Shown here piece after piece: positions 44,888-54,141 of a stretch of 64,000 nucleotides of DNA (its first letter is position 1; every line of letters begins with the position of its first letter). The DNA lies in NCBI GenBank assembly GCA_965248135.1, contig CBDFIN010000012.1, positions 868,001 to 932,000 of the forward strand, written 5' to 3'. This stretch comes from SZUA-100 sp965248135. Lineage in GTDB: Bacteria; Pseudomonadota; Alphaproteobacteria; Rhizobiales; Rhizobiaceae. Under the pieces are notes generated by a model. That model did not search any database and was not told the DNA's origin. It saw nothing but the letters and a program-made list of their open reading frames with translations. The position numbers and the translations under genes are program-made.

Positions 44888-45700
44888 TTATTCCAGACCC
44901 AAAACGTCGAGCATCGAATATAGCCCCGGTTTCTTGCCAAACGCCCACTTCGCCGCTTTTACGGCTCCTAGCGCAAAAATTGTCCGGTCGGTTGCGACGT
45001 GAGAAAGTTCAATACGCTCCCCCTCGCCGGCAAGTATAACCGAGTGCTCGCCGACAACCGACCCACCGCGCAAGGTGGCAAAGCCGATGGTGCCCGGTTG
45101 ACGCGCACCGGTGCGACCATCGCGCACCCGGACCGAAGAACTGCCCAGATCAATCGATCGGCCATCGGCGGCCGCCTCGCCAAGCAACAGAGCAGTACCA
45201 GAGGGTGCATCGACCTTGTGACGATGGTGCATTTCCAGCACCTCGATGTCGAAATCATCTGCCTCAAGGGCCTTGGCGGCCTGCCGTACCATTACGCTCA
45301 ACAGATTTATGCCCAGGCTCATATTGCCGGATTTCATGATTGCGGTTCTGGTTGCAAATTGGGCAATTTTTTCATCATCTTCGGTGCTGCAGCCGGTAGT
45401 GCCGATAATGTGGACAAGACCGTTTTGAGCAGCTATTTCGGCAAATTGCAGCGTCGCGGCCGGGGAGGTGAAATCGACAATACCGTCAACGCCGATAAAG
45501 GCGCTTGATGGATCGTCAACGATTACAATACCGTTAGCGCCGGTGCCGGCGATGAGACCCGCGTCCTTGCCAAGGGCACTGGAACCGGAGCGTTCAACCG
45601 CGCCGTCAAGTTCGACACCTTCGGTTGCGGCTATCGCCCGTATCAATGATTGACCCATGCGGCCTGCCGCTCCCACCACGGCCAGTTTCATGGAGCTCAT
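44888..45700 (-). CDS. dapB: 4-hydroxy-tetrahydrodipicolinate reductase
   Basis: DapB makes tetrahydrodipicolinate for lysine and diaminopimelate synthesis. The 270-residue protein has the NAD(P)-binding VVGAAGRMGQSL near the N-terminus, the IDFTSPAAT-type segment (VDFTSPAATLQF), and the active-site signature EMHHRHKVDAPSGTA with the catalytic His pair and Lys. The FATLRGGSVVGEHSV and end motifs are also typical. It is probably in one transcript with gpmA. Confidence 0.95.
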   Translation of the reverse strand: MSSMKLAVVGAAGRMGQSLIRAIAATEGVELDGAVERSGSSALGKDAGLIAGTGANGIVIVDDPSSAFIGVDGIVDFTSPAATLQFAEIAAQNGLVHIIGTTGCSTEDDEKIAQFATRTAIMKSGNMSLGINLLSVMVRQAAKALEADDFDIEVLEMHHRHKVDAPSGTALLLGEAAADGRSIDLGSSSVRVRDGRTGARQPGTIGFATLRGGSVVGEHSVILAGEGERIELSHVATDRTIFALGAVKAAKWAFGKKPGLYSMLDVLGLE

Positions 45701-45734
45701 AATATCATCCTGCTTTAAGTAAAATTGGAGCGCA

Positions 45735-47510
45735 TCAGCCCACCTGGTGTTTTGGGTCTACGGGTTCGCCATGATGAATCGAACCCGGTTGCAATGCGTG
45801 AAACCTGGCATAAATGCCGGTATTGTCGGCAACCAGCTCTTCGTGGGTGCCCTGGTCAACCACTTTTCCCTTGTCGATAACCAAAATGTTGTCAGCTTTG
45901 GCGATGGTTGAGAGCCGATGCGCGACGACAATTGTCGTACGGTTCTTCATCAGGCGCTCCAGGGCCTGCTGAACCTTGGCTTCCGACTCATTGTCAAGCG
46001 CCGATGTTGCCTCGTCAAGCAACAGAATTGGCGCATCTCTCAAAATAGCCCGTGCAATCGACAACCGCTGCCGCTGACCGCCCGACAATGTAACTCCGTT
46101 CTCACCCACCGGACTGTCAAAGCCTTCTGCCGTTTCCAGGATAAATTCATGCGCCTGGGCCAGGCGAGCGGCATTTTCAATTTCTTCCTGCGTTGCATCA
46201 GGCTTGGCGTAACGCAGATTGTCGGCAATCGAGCCCTCAAACAGCATCGGCTGCTGCGATACATAGGCGATATGCTGACGCAAAGAGGTAATGTTGATAC
46301 TGGAAATATCCTGCCCGTCCACCAAGATTCGCCCGCTATCCAGATCGTGAAATCGTTGCAGTAAGGCAATAATGGTCGATTTACCGCCACCCGATGGTCC
46401 AACCAGAGCGGTAGTTTTTCCAGCCTCGGCAGTGAACGAAAGATCGTCAATTATAGGGCCGTTGCCATTTTCATGATTGTGATAGGCAAAACTAACTTTG
46501 TCGAATTTGATTTCGCCGGCCAAAAGCTTTATTGCGGCAGCGTCTGGAACATCGCTCTGCCGTGCCGGTGTGTCGATAATTTCGTAGATCATGCGCGCAT
46601 CGACCAGCGAGCGCTCGAGATTAACGTTAAGCCGGGCCAGGCGCTTGGACGGCTCGTAGGCCAAAAGCATGGCAGTAAGAAATGACATCATATCGCCGGG
46701 CGAGCCACCCTCAATAATCACCCGGTAGCTTGAATAGGCAATTACGCCTGCAACCGTGACGCCAGCGAGTGTTTCCATCAACGGACTGGTTCTGGCAGTT
46801 ATTTGCGCCATTTTGTTGGCCCGTTCCCTTGCTGCCAGGGTCAAGGTCCGCATTTTTTCAGCCAATTGCTCTTCCATTGTGAAGGCTTTGACTATCTGGA
46901 TCCCTTGTGCCGATTCCTGCATGGCAGAGGCAACGCGCGAGTTGAGGTCGACCCCCTGCCGCGCGATACGTTTGATCCTGCGTTTGTAGCCGGCAATCAA
47001 AATGATCACGGGCGGAGCAATGAGCAGAGAAACAGTTGCCAGAAACGGATCGCGATAAAACATCAGTCCAAGCAGCGCAACAACAGTTAAAAGATCACGC
47101 GCCATAACGGTAATCAGCATGTTTAAAAGATTGCGCACACCAGTGATATTCTGGTTGATCTGGCCAACCAGATAGGCGGAGCGAGTATTGTGATAATAAC
47201 CGACGCCCAGTTTCAGCAGATGGGCGAATATTCGCTGCTGGTAGCTGGCGACAATGTTGTTGGCGATACGGTTAAGCTGGACGTCCTGGATATAGGTGGC
47301 CGCACCCTTGATCAGATAGACCACCAGAACGGCGGAGGAAATGTAGTAGGCGGTCATCAATTGGTGATCAACGAACACATCGTCAACCAGAATGCTCATA
47401 ATCCAGCCGCTAAAAAATGTGGCGGCGGCCATGATGACAAGACAGCAGCCGGCGAGTACGTACCCATTGACATGGCCCTTGATATTTTCACGAGCCACCC
47501 GCGTTATCAC
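45735..47510 (-). CDS. ABC transporter ATP-binding/permease protein, MsbA-like exporter
   Basis: This 591-residue half-transporter has six membrane segments in the first about 310 residues and one nucleotide-binding domain: Walker A GPSGGGKST, signature LSGGQRQRLSIARA, Walker B ILLLDEATSALD and H-loop VAHRLSTI. The closest recognisable class is the MsbA/lipid exporter family; the substrate could be lipid A, another lipid or a peptide. The start is a GTG without a good ribosome site, and no better in-frame start was found upstream. Confidence 0.88.
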   Translation of the reverse strand: MITRVARENIKGHVNGYVLAGCCLVIMAAATFFSGWIMSILVDDVFVDHQLMTAYYISSAVLVVYLIKGAATYIQDVQLNRIANNIVASYQQRIFAHLLKLGVGYYHNTRSAYLVGQINQNITGVRNLLNMLITVMARDLLTVVALLGLMFYRDPFLATVSLLIAPPVIILIAGYKRRIKRIARQGVDLNSRVASAMQESAQGIQIVKAFTMEEQLAEKMRTLTLAARERANKMAQITARTSPLMETLAGVTVAGVIAYSSYRVIIEGGSPGDMMSFLTAMLLAYEPSKRLARLNVNLERSLVDARMIYEIIDTPARQSDVPDAAAIKLLAGEIKFDKVSFAYHNHENGNGPIIDDLSFTAEAGKTTALVGPSGGGKSTIIALLQRFHDLDSGRILVDGQDISSINITSLRQHIAYVSQQPMLFEGSIADNLRYAKPDATQEEIENAARLAQAHEFILETAEGFDSPVGENGVTLSGGQRQRLSIARAILRDAPILLLDEATSALDNESEAKVQQALERLMKNRTTIVVAHRLSTIAKADNILVIDKGKVVDQGTHEELVADNTGIYARFHALQPGSIHHGEPVDPKHQVG

Positions 47511-47669
47511 TGAAAGATTGTCCGACGCGGCAATGTTGGGGGGAGATTTTTTAGCAAGGGCGCACAGCCTGACTTCAATTCTTATGGTTTGTGATGGTGT
47601 TTATAACGGCAATTTGTGAATATTCATATCAACCAATTGGCAAATATGCTTTTTCAATTACGCCATTTA

Positions 47670-48665
47670 TTAGGCCAGCCAATGACGGCCGGTGGTTTTG
47701 AGGCCGAAATGCGAGGGTAGACGTGCAAATGCGGTCAATCCGGCGAGCGCCGGCGCCGGGTGCGTGACCACGTAGGTCGGAATTACTTTCAATAGATCAC
47801 CGTGCGGTGTCTTGTTTTCAAACTCCCGGCGAAAACCACTGCCTGCAAGCAAGGGAACGATCTTTTGGCAAATACCACCGGCAATAAATACGCCACCGCG
47901 GGCCATGAAGGTCATGGCCAGATCACCTGCAACCCGGCCCAGATAGACGCAAAACAATTCAACTGCCTCGGTTGCCAGCCGGTCGAAACCATCCAGGGCC
48001 GCAGCGGTAATTTCTTCCGGTGTTCCAAACTCGACAACGGCTTTACGGTGATTACACAGGGCCCGGTAAATATGCACGATGCCGCGACCGGAGATCACAT
48101 GTTCGGCCGAAATGCGCCCGTCAAGCTGCTGAATAAAGGGCCATATTTCAAAGTCCCTGGCCGACTGGGGACCAATATCGACATGGCCGCCTTCGCCAGA
48201 CACCGGTGACCACATGTCGTTTCCGTGGATAAGTCCTGCCACACCCAGGCCAGTGCCGGGGCCAACAACCACGCGACTGCCGTTTTTGCGCGGCTCGCCG
48301 CCACCGATCTTCAAAATGTCTTCCGATTGAAATATAGTTGCAGCCAGTGCCTGCGCTTCAAAATCGTTGAGCAATATGACCTCGTCGACCGCCAGTTGAC
48401 CCATCAGCCGGTCCGGCCTTATCGTCCAGGCACAGTTGGTAAGTTCCAATTTCCCATCTTTGACCGGCCCGGCAGCCGCAAGAATGATGGAGCGGGGACG
48501 AAGTGCTGTCTTCTCGAGAATGCCGGTCTGAATTGCCTCCTCGACCGTATCGAAGTCGGCTGTCAGCAAATAGGGAAAGCTCTCCGGCCCGCAATGGGCA
48601 TCGGCGAGGATTTGAAACCGGGCATTTGTTCCACCGATATCGCCGATGAGGACAGGAAATTTCAT
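47670..48665 (-). CDS. glk: Glucokinase
   Basis: This 331-residue ROK-unrelated bacterial glucokinase phosphorylates glucose with ATP. It shows the phosphate-1 motif IGDIGGTNARFQ at the N-terminus, LLNDFEAQALA, the GPGTGLGVAGL motif, and GEGGHVDIGP, as in E. coli Glk. The adenosine motif GGVFIAGGICQKI is near residue 270. It is downstream of repeat copy B (48695-48841), which therefore lies in its leader region. Confidence 0.92.
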   Translation of the reverse strand: MKFPVLIGDIGGTNARFQILADAHCGPESFPYLLTADFDTVEEAIQTGILEKTALRPRSIILAAAGPVKDGKLELTNCAWTIRPDRLMGQLAVDEVILLNDFEAQALAATIFQSEDILKIGGGEPRKNGSRVVVGPGTGLGVAGLIHGNDMWSPVSGEGGHVDIGPQSARDFEIWPFIQQLDGRISAEHVISGRGIVHIYRALCNHRKAVVEFGTPEEITAAALDGFDRLATEAVELFCVYLGRVAGDLAMTFMARGGVFIAGGICQKIVPLLAGSGFRREFENKTPHGDLLKVIPTYVVTHPAPALAGLTAFARLPSHFGLKTTGRHWLA

Positions 48666-48694
48666 ATCCGCAGTTTCTGTGCGTGGTTTGAGTT

Positions 48695-48841
48695 ATAGCA
48701 TGATTACTTCAAAGCGATCATGGCTCATCAGGAGCGCACAGCGACCGCTGCCCTTGCGCCGCCCCAGCGGAGGCCCGGGCAACGCCCGCCGTGAGCGAAG
48801 AGAGTAGTGAATAGAATCATTTTGAAGGTGTCCAGCTATAT
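48695..48841 (-). repeat. Long intergenic repeat family 1, copy B (about 147 bp)
   Basis: This is the inverted copy of 36902-37054. Its outer end, TATAGCATGATTACTTC-AAAGCGATCATGGC, contains the family palindrome. It lies 30 bases upstream of the glk start and probably within the glk leader. Its middle differs from copy A by several substitutions and short gaps, so the copies are not recent clones. Confidence 0.88.
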
Positions 48842-48892
48842 GTCAAGGCAAGCATAGGCCGAAGACCGCATCAATCAACCCGGAGCTTGCCG

Positions 48893-49095
48893 ACGGCAAT
48901 CGCTTGAAAGCAATTTGCACGTATTTTGTTAGTTTGTTCCGCTGCGGGCGGTTCTTTGCGGCGCTTTTTGCGCCTCAATCACCGTCCTCACATGAGCAAT
49001 GCTCAGGGCTGACCCGAATTCCCGAGATTTTTCTTTGAAAAAATCCCTCCATTCGGGCGCCATGCTGATAAACTTTCTTTCAGGCGATCGCCGTG
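48893..49095 (+). repeat. Long intergenic repeat family 2, copy 1 (203 bp, direct)
   Basis: The sequence from ACGGCAATCGCTTGAAAG to CGATCGCCGTG recurs at 49660-49862 in the same orientation with about six differences (about 97% identity). It begins with an AATCGCTT/AAGCGATT-type stem. The minus strand keeps an open frame through MAPEWRDFFKEKSREFG and AHVRTVIEAQKAPQRTARSG. The gap 48666-49221 thus holds repeat copy B, this repeat, and no gene. Confidence 0.93.
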
Positions 49096-49221
49096 GGAGT
49101 TTGCCCAACTACGACTTGGAAACACGCAGCCACCTGAAATTGGTGCGGCGACGACAGGCCAATTGTGCGGCGGACATGCCTAAACTCACCAACAAACCAA
49201 AATTGGCGGCGTCAAGCGATA

Positions 49222-49497
49222 TCAGTGGCGGTATTGTTGAATTCGGGTGGTTCTCAAGCCCGCTAGCCCGTGGCCGTCAATTGACGCCTGCCAGGAAAGA
49301 AATTCCTCAACCGTCAAGGTATAACGGCTACAGGCCTCTTCAAGACTAAGCAGGCCACCTCGGACCGCGGCGACAACTTCGGCTTTTCGCCGTATCACCC
49401 ATCTCTTTGTTGTGCCTGGCGGCAGATCGGCGATTGTCAGCGGACTTCCATCGGGTCCTATTACATACTTAACGCGTGGACGCATTGGTTCTGTCAT
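49222..49497 (-). CDS. sciP: CtrA inhibitor SciP (DUF1153)
   Basis: This 91-residue helix-turn-helix protein matches SciP: RPRVKYVIGPDGSPLTIADL, RWVIRRKAEVVAAVRGGLL, SLEEACSRYTLTVEEFLSWQ and the C-terminal GLAGLRTTRIQQYR. SciP binds CtrA and blocks its transcription of cell-cycle genes in alphaproteobacteria. The ATG at 49497 has AGAGAG upstream and replaces a longer frame with 13 extra residues. It is flanked on both sides by the 203-bp direct repeat, an unusual setting for a cell-cycle regulator. A possible CtrA-type site lies 55 bp upstream of its start. Confidence 0.92.
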   Translation of the reverse strand: MTEPMRPRVKYVIGPDGSPLTIADLPPGTTKRWVIRRKAEVVAAVRGGLLSLEEACSRYTLTVEEFLSWQASIDGHGLAGLRTTRIQQYRH

Positions 49498-49551
49498 TTT
49501 ACTCTCTACTTTACAAACAGACCTTACTGAGGCCACTTTAGATAAATCGAC

Positions 49552-49566
49552 TTAATAATTGACTAA
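49552..49566 (-). promoter_or_regulatory. Possible CtrA-type site upstream of sciP
   Basis: On the minus strand the sequence reads TTAG-N7-TTAA, one base away from the consensus TTAA-N7-TTAA for CtrA. It lies 55 bp before the sciP start. CtrA is known to activate sciP in Caulobacter, so a site here is expected, but the match is imperfect. Confidence 0.4.
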
Positions 49567-49659
49567 GCACATCGCAACATTTTGGTAATAAATTCAAACG
49601 CCTGGATGGGGGTGGTTTGCGCAGGCGGTAAAAGGCGGACTGGAAAGGCTTTTTTCTGC

Positions 49660-49862
49660 ACGGCAATCGCTTGAAAGCGATTTGCACGTATTTTGTTAGT
49701 TTGCTCCGCTGCGGGCGGTTCTTTGCGGCGCTTTCAGCGCCTCAATCACCGTCCTCACATGAGCAATGCTCAGGGCTGACCCGAATTCCCGAGATTTTTC
49801 TTTGAAAAAATCCCTCCATTCGGGCGCCATGCCGATAAACTTTCTTTCAAGCGATCGCCGTG
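49660..49862 (+). repeat. Long intergenic repeat family 2, copy 2 (203 bp, direct)
   Basis: Second copy of 48893-49095. On the minus strand it is part of an open frame of 63 codons (49887-49696) whose second half equals the frame kept in copy 1. Differences between copies include Ser/Gly before MAPEW and Gln/Leu in EAxKAPQR. Partial matches of the first 68 bp occur at 60082-60149. No independent gene is supported in 49498-50028. Confidence 0.93.
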
Positions 49863-49892
49863 CTTTTTTCTGCCGCAATTTGCGCAATTGAA

Positions 49893-49940
49893 AAAACAGT
49901 TATACCCAAAGCACTCAATAAAACTGTGTTTTTGGGTATA
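49893..49940 (-). terminator. Intrinsic terminator downstream of glcF
   Basis: Read on the minus strand, TATACCCAAA pairs perfectly with TTTGGGTATA (10 bp, 49931-49940 with 49901-49910), and the second arm is followed by ACTG and a run of six T. It lies about 90 bases after the glcF stop and probably ends the glcDEF transcript. Confidence 0.75.
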
Positions 49941-49965
49941 AATGTTTTTTGTTCCATACACTTAT

Positions 49966-49990
49966 CCGAAAACCGGTGCCCACTTTTCGG
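49966..49990. repeat. Short Rhizobiales-type intergenic palindrome
   Basis: CCGAAAA-CCGGTGCCCAC-TTTTCGG forms a seven-base-pair stem. The sequence ATCCGAAAACCGGTxCCCACTTTTCGG recurs between genes in many Rhizobiales genomes. It lies between glcF and its terminator. Confidence 0.65.
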
Positions 49991-50028
49991 GTGCATGGAG
50001 TATAATGCGGCAATTTTTCAGATCAAAG

Positions 50029-51327
50029 TTATAGCTTTTCTGGCCTGTCGCCGCCCCAGGCCCAATTCAGCAACTTGACGGTGTGGATCATCGGCACGCC
50101 GGAACTGCCGGCCAGTTGGGTGATACAGCCGATATTACCGGCGGCAACCACATCTGCACCTGTTTTGCCAATATTCCTGACCTTGCGGTCGCGCAGCAGC
50201 AAAGCGATATCCGACTGCATAATGTTATAAGTACCGGCCGAACCGCAGCATAAATGCCCTTCGTTTATATCGACCACCGTAAAACCTGCCTTCTGCAAAA
50301 GTTGCCTGGGCTGCGCGGTAATTTTTTGCCCATGCTGCAACGAACACGCCGAATGATAGGCGACTGTCAAACCGGTCGCATTCGTCGGCTCGGGTAATTC
50401 CAAGGTATTGAGATATTCGCTCATATCCATCGCCAACGCAGAAATGTGCTGCGCCTTTTCGGCGTAGGCGCCATCATTGCGCAACATGAAACCGTAATCC
50501 TTAATCGTGGTGCCGCATCCCGATGTGGTGATCAAAATGGCATCCAGGCCAGCGGCATCGATCTGGCCTTGCCAGGCATCGATGTTTTGGCGGGCTGCTG
50601 CAAGTGCCTCATCTTCGCGACCCATGTGGTGCACCAGCGCGCCACAGCAGCCTTCGCCCGGGCTCAACACCACCTCAATGCCGAGCCTGTTGAGCAGAGA
50701 AATCAGCGCACCGTTGATACCCGGGTCGAGCACCGGCTGGGCGCAACCGGTCAACAATGCCACCCGGCCCTTTCGTTCTCCTTCGACAGCGAACACGCCC
50801 GGCGATGTGGCCCGCATCTTGGCGTGAACGATTTTCGGTATCAGTTCGAGCATCGCACCAAGCGGCTTCAACTGCCCGATTTGCCTGAACAGACCGCCAA
50901 TAGGTTTGCCCGGCCGCGCCAGCTTGAGCGCGATGCGAAACCGGCCCGGATATGGCAACACCAATGAGAGCACCCGGCGCAGCAACCGGTCGATCGCTGG
51001 TCTTTGATGGGTTATTTCAATGTGCACGCGGGCATGATCGACCAGATGCATATAATGCACCCCGGAAGGGCAGGTCGTCATACAGGAAAGACAGGACAGG
51101 CAACGATCAATATGTTTGACCGTCCGCGCATCCGCCGGACGGTCGTTTTCAAGCATATCCTTGATCAGATAAATGCGCCCGCGTGGGCTGTCGAGCTCGT
51201 TGGCGAGCATCACATAGGTCGGGCAAGTGGCGATGCAAAAGCCGCAATGTACACAATTGCGCAAGATTTGTTGTGCATCGGCAATTGCCGGATCGGCCAA
51301 TTGGCTAAGAGTGAAAGAGGTTTGCAT
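50029..51327 (-). CDS. glcF: Glycolate oxidase iron-sulphur subunit
   Basis: This 432-residue subunit of the membrane-associated glycolate oxidase (GlcDEF) has two 4Fe-4S sites, CVHCGFCIATCP and CLSCLSCMTTCP (within the first 120 residues), and two CCG domains with GEGCCGALVHHMG and HLCCGSAGTYN. It passes electrons from the flavin subunits to the quinone pool. It is the last gene of glcDEF, three bases after glcE, and a terminator follows. Confidence 0.93.
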   Translation of the reverse strand: MQTSFTLSQLADPAIADAQQILRNCVHCGFCIATCPTYVMLANELDSPRGRIYLIKDMLENDRPADARTVKHIDRCLSCLSCMTTCPSGVHYMHLVDHARVHIEITHQRPAIDRLLRRVLSLVLPYPGRFRIALKLARPGKPIGGLFRQIGQLKPLGAMLELIPKIVHAKMRATSPGVFAVEGERKGRVALLTGCAQPVLDPGINGALISLLNRLGIEVVLSPGEGCCGALVHHMGREDEALAAARQNIDAWQGQIDAAGLDAILITTSGCGTTIKDYGFMLRNDGAYAEKAQHISALAMDMSEYLNTLELPEPTNATGLTVAYHSACSLQHGQKITAQPRQLLQKAGFTVVDINEGHLCCGSAGTYNIMQSDIALLLRDRKVRNIGKTGADVVAAGNIGCITQLAGSSGVPMIHTVKLLNWAWGGDRPEKL

Positions 51328-51330
51328 CAG

Positions 51331-52509
51331 CTATATCCCTTCCACCATGCGGCCGGGATTAAGAATGCCTCTTGGGTCAAAATTTTCCTTCAGCCGTCTG
51401 CTCAATGCCGCCAGCGCCGGCGGTTGCGGCTGAAACACCGGTACGAGCGCGCGGGTATCAGCATCAGCGCGAATAAGTGTCGCATGGCCCCCGCCATGGG
51501 CGGCGATTACCTGGCGCACCATATCGGCTTCGGCATCCTGCTGCATTTCCAGCCAGATCAAGCCCCCTTGCCAGTCAAAGAAGGCATCGACCGGGGTCTG
51601 CATACGCAACGCCAGCAAAATTTCATGCGCCATTGAGGGTATGACCGAAAGGCGCCACAGAGGCCTTTCAGGCTTTTCGGCAAAAGACGCAACATCACGC
51701 ACCTCGCGCCACAATTGCCGCGAGGCTTCGTGGACAATAGTCTCTAAAGGGCCGAAATTCGCCAACAGTTTTTCCAGCCGATCCTTGCGGTAATCGACGG
51801 ATGCAACAAACCCCTCCAGTCGCAGCAGCGTTGCCGCCCCACCATTAGCGGGATCTTGCGAAAATCGACCCGACACACCCGCCGGCAGATGGGCAGCGGC
51901 CGAAACCTCGGCAGAAGAGCCCATGGCGATTGCCATCGCGCTGGTGGCCTTCTCGTCATCAAGACCGGCGATTACAATTGTCGCTTCAGTTTCGGCGCGC
52001 GGCAATACTTTAAAGGTGATATCCGTCACCACCGCCAAAGTGCCGAAGCTACCGGCCATGCCCTTGGAAAGATCATAGCCGGTGACGTTCTTCATCACCC
52101 TGCCACCGGATTTAAAGGCCTCGCCACGACCGGAAATAGCCTTGATGCCCAAAACATGGTCGCGGGCGCTGCCGGCCTTGATACGGCGTGGACCGGAAGC
52201 GTTGGTCATCAACACGCCACCGAGCGTGCCTTCGTTTTCTTTGCCGCCGAACAACGGCCCATAGTCCATCGGCTCAAATTGCAGTTCCTGATTGTTTTCA
52301 TTGAGCGCGGCTTCAATTTCCGCCATCGGTGTGCCGGCTTTTGCAGAAATCACCAGTTCTTCTGCTTCATAAAGGGTGATGCCTGAAAGGGCTGAAAGCG
52401 ACAGCCGGTGGCCCGCCTCAACCGGTCGGCCAAAGGCTCGCTTAGAGCCATGGCCGGTGATTTCAAGCGGCACTTCTTCTGCCGCCGCCCATTGGACAAC
52501 GTCGACCAC
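51331..52509 (-). CDS. glcE: Glycolate oxidase FAD-binding subunit GlcE
   Basis: This 392-residue PCMH-type FAD-binding protein has LEITGHGSKRAFGRP, LSGITLYEAEELVISAKAGT and GGVLMTNASGPRRIKAGSARD. The frame before the GTG at 52509 still encodes family-like residues (EILEPKDAQG) but has no ATG, GTG or TTG, so the start either is this GTG with a shortened N-terminus or is a rare codon further up. It lies 20 bases after glcD and three before glcF. Together they oxidise glycolate (and often lactate) to the keto acid. Confidence 0.9.
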   Translation of the reverse strand: MVDVVQWAAAEEVPLEITGHGSKRAFGRPVEAGHRLSLSALSGITLYEAEELVISAKAGTPMAEIEAALNENNQELQFEPMDYGPLFGGKENEGTLGGVLMTNASGPRRIKAGSARDHVLGIKAISGRGEAFKSGGRVMKNVTGYDLSKGMAGSFGTLAVVTDITFKVLPRAETEATIVIAGLDDEKATSAMAIAMGSSAEVSAAAHLPAGVSGRFSQDPANGGAATLLRLEGFVASVDYRKDRLEKLLANFGPLETIVHEASRQLWREVRDVASFAEKPERPLWRLSVIPSMAHEILLALRMQTPVDAFFDWQGGLIWLEMQQDAEADMVRQVIAAHGGGHATLIRADADTRALVPVFQPQPPALAALSRRLKENFDPRGILNPGRMVEGI

Positions 52510-52529
52510 ACCTTGTGCGTCCTTGGGCT

Positions 52530-54062
52530 CTAAAATCTCGGAATATCGGGAAATGGCAGTTGACCCTTGTGCACATGCATGCGCCCCAATTCCGCGCAGC
52601 GATGAAGTTGCGGAAACATCTTGCCCGGATTAAGCAGATGGTTAGCATCAAAAGCGCATTTGATCCGCTGCTGCTGCTCCAGGTCTTGCTGATTGAACAT
52701 TTCTCCCATCAGGTCGCGCTTTTCCACACCGACACCGTGCTCACCGGTCAAGACCCCGCCAACCTCGACACACAAACGCAGGATATCGGCGCCGAAATTT
52801 TCCGCCCGTTCCAGCTCTCCCTCATTATTGGCATCGTAAAGAATAAGCGGGTGGAGATTGCCATCACCGGCGTGAAACACATTAGCGACACGCAAATCAT
52901 AGTGCAGTGAAAGCTTGCGAATGCGTGCCAAAACCTTCGGCAGTTCCTTGCGCGGAATAGTGCCATCCATGCAATAATAGTCCGGTGAAATACGGCCGAT
53001 GGCAGGAAAAGCCGCCTTGCGGCCGGCCCAAAAACTGAGCCTTTCCTCGTCGTTTTGCGAAGCCCGCAAGGTAACCGAATTGTTGGCGCGGGCAATCTCT
53101 TCGACCGCCTCGATCAGATAATCCACCTCCGCCTCCGGCCCGTCGAGCTCGACGATCAGCAGCGCTTCAACATCGAGCGGATAACCGGCATGGACAAAAT
53201 CTTCAGCCGCATGAATGGCCGGACTGTCCATCAGCTCCATGCCACCGGGGATGATGCCGGCGCTGATGATAGCAGCGACACATTGGCCGGCGTCTTCACT
53301 TGACGGGAACCCAGCCAGCAGCGCCCTGGCCGATTGCGGGCTTTGCAATATGCGCACTGTCACTTCGGTAACGACGCCTAACAGGCCCTCCGAACCGGTG
53401 ACCAGACCAAGCAAATCATAGCCTTCGGCATCAAGATGTTTGCCGCCGAGCCGCACGATGTCGCCATCGATCAGCACCAGTTCGACACCCAGCACATTGG
53501 CCGCCGTCAAACCGTATTTCAGCGAATGCACTCCGCCGGAATTTTCGGCCACATTGCCACCGATGGAACAGGCAATCTGTGAAGAGGGATCGGGGGCATA
53601 ATAAAAGCCTTCCCCTTCAACGGCTTGAGTGATGGCAAGATTGGTGACCCCCGGCTGAACCACGACGCAGCGATTGTGATAATCGATATCGAGCACCCGG
53701 TTGAATTTTGATAACACCAGCAAGACACCGTCTTCCAGCGGCAAAGCACCACCAGAAAGCGATGTGCCGGCCCCGCGCGGCACCACCTTGATGTCATTTA
53801 GATGGCAGTATTTCAGCACCCGGCTTACCTGAGCCGTGGTTTGCGGCAAGACAACAACCAGCGGCAGGGCGCGATAGGCGGTCAGACCGTCCGATTCAAA
53901 TACCCGCATTTCATTGATATCGGCAACAACACCCTCACCCGGCACAATGGCCGATAAATCGCGCACGATCTGTTCACGCCGCGAAATCACCTTGGTATCG
54001 GGTTTAGGCATTTTAAGTCCGGACACTTTAACCCCTGATTTTTTGACCCTTGCTTTTATCAC
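52530..54062 (-). CDS. glcD: Glycolate oxidase catalytic FAD subunit GlcD
   Basis: This 510-residue FAD-linked oxidase converts glycolate to glyoxylate. It has the PCMH FAD-binding loop PRGAGTSLSGGALP, the DPSSQIACSIGGNVAENSGG segment and the C-terminal GEHGVGVEKRDLM with the conserved HG. The listed start is a GTG; an ATG at 54011 (before PKPDTKVISRREQ) would remove 17 residues, and neither has a strong ribosome site. It is the first gene of glcDEF, divergent from lutABC across 217 bp. Confidence 0.93.
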   Translation of the reverse strand: MIKARVKKSGVKVSGLKMPKPDTKVISRREQIVRDLSAIVPGEGVVADINEMRVFESDGLTAYRALPLVVVLPQTTAQVSRVLKYCHLNDIKVVPRGAGTSLSGGALPLEDGVLLVLSKFNRVLDIDYHNRCVVVQPGVTNLAITQAVEGEGFYYAPDPSSQIACSIGGNVAENSGGVHSLKYGLTAANVLGVELVLIDGDIVRLGGKHLDAEGYDLLGLVTGSEGLLGVVTEVTVRILQSPQSARALLAGFPSSEDAGQCVAAIISAGIIPGGMELMDSPAIHAAEDFVHAGYPLDVEALLIVELDGPEAEVDYLIEAVEEIARANNSVTLRASQNDEERLSFWAGRKAAFPAIGRISPDYYCMDGTIPRKELPKVLARIRKLSLHYDLRVANVFHAGDGNLHPLILYDANNEGELERAENFGADILRLCVEVGGVLTGEHGVGVEKRDLMGEMFNQQDLEQQQRIKCAFDANHLLNPGKMFPQLHRCAELGRMHVHKGQLPFPDIPRF

Positions 54063-54141
54063 CCAGCTTTTTTATTTACGGCCACCGGTCGCAGATGCAA
54101 TGCGCGTTCACCAGCAACAATGCGGCACTCTTTGACTTTAC

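Noticed and set aside
49696..49887. 63-codon minus-strand frame as an independent gene
   Set aside because: Most of it lies inside the 203-bp repeat and the rest in unique flank; without expression evidence it is described as part of the repeat.
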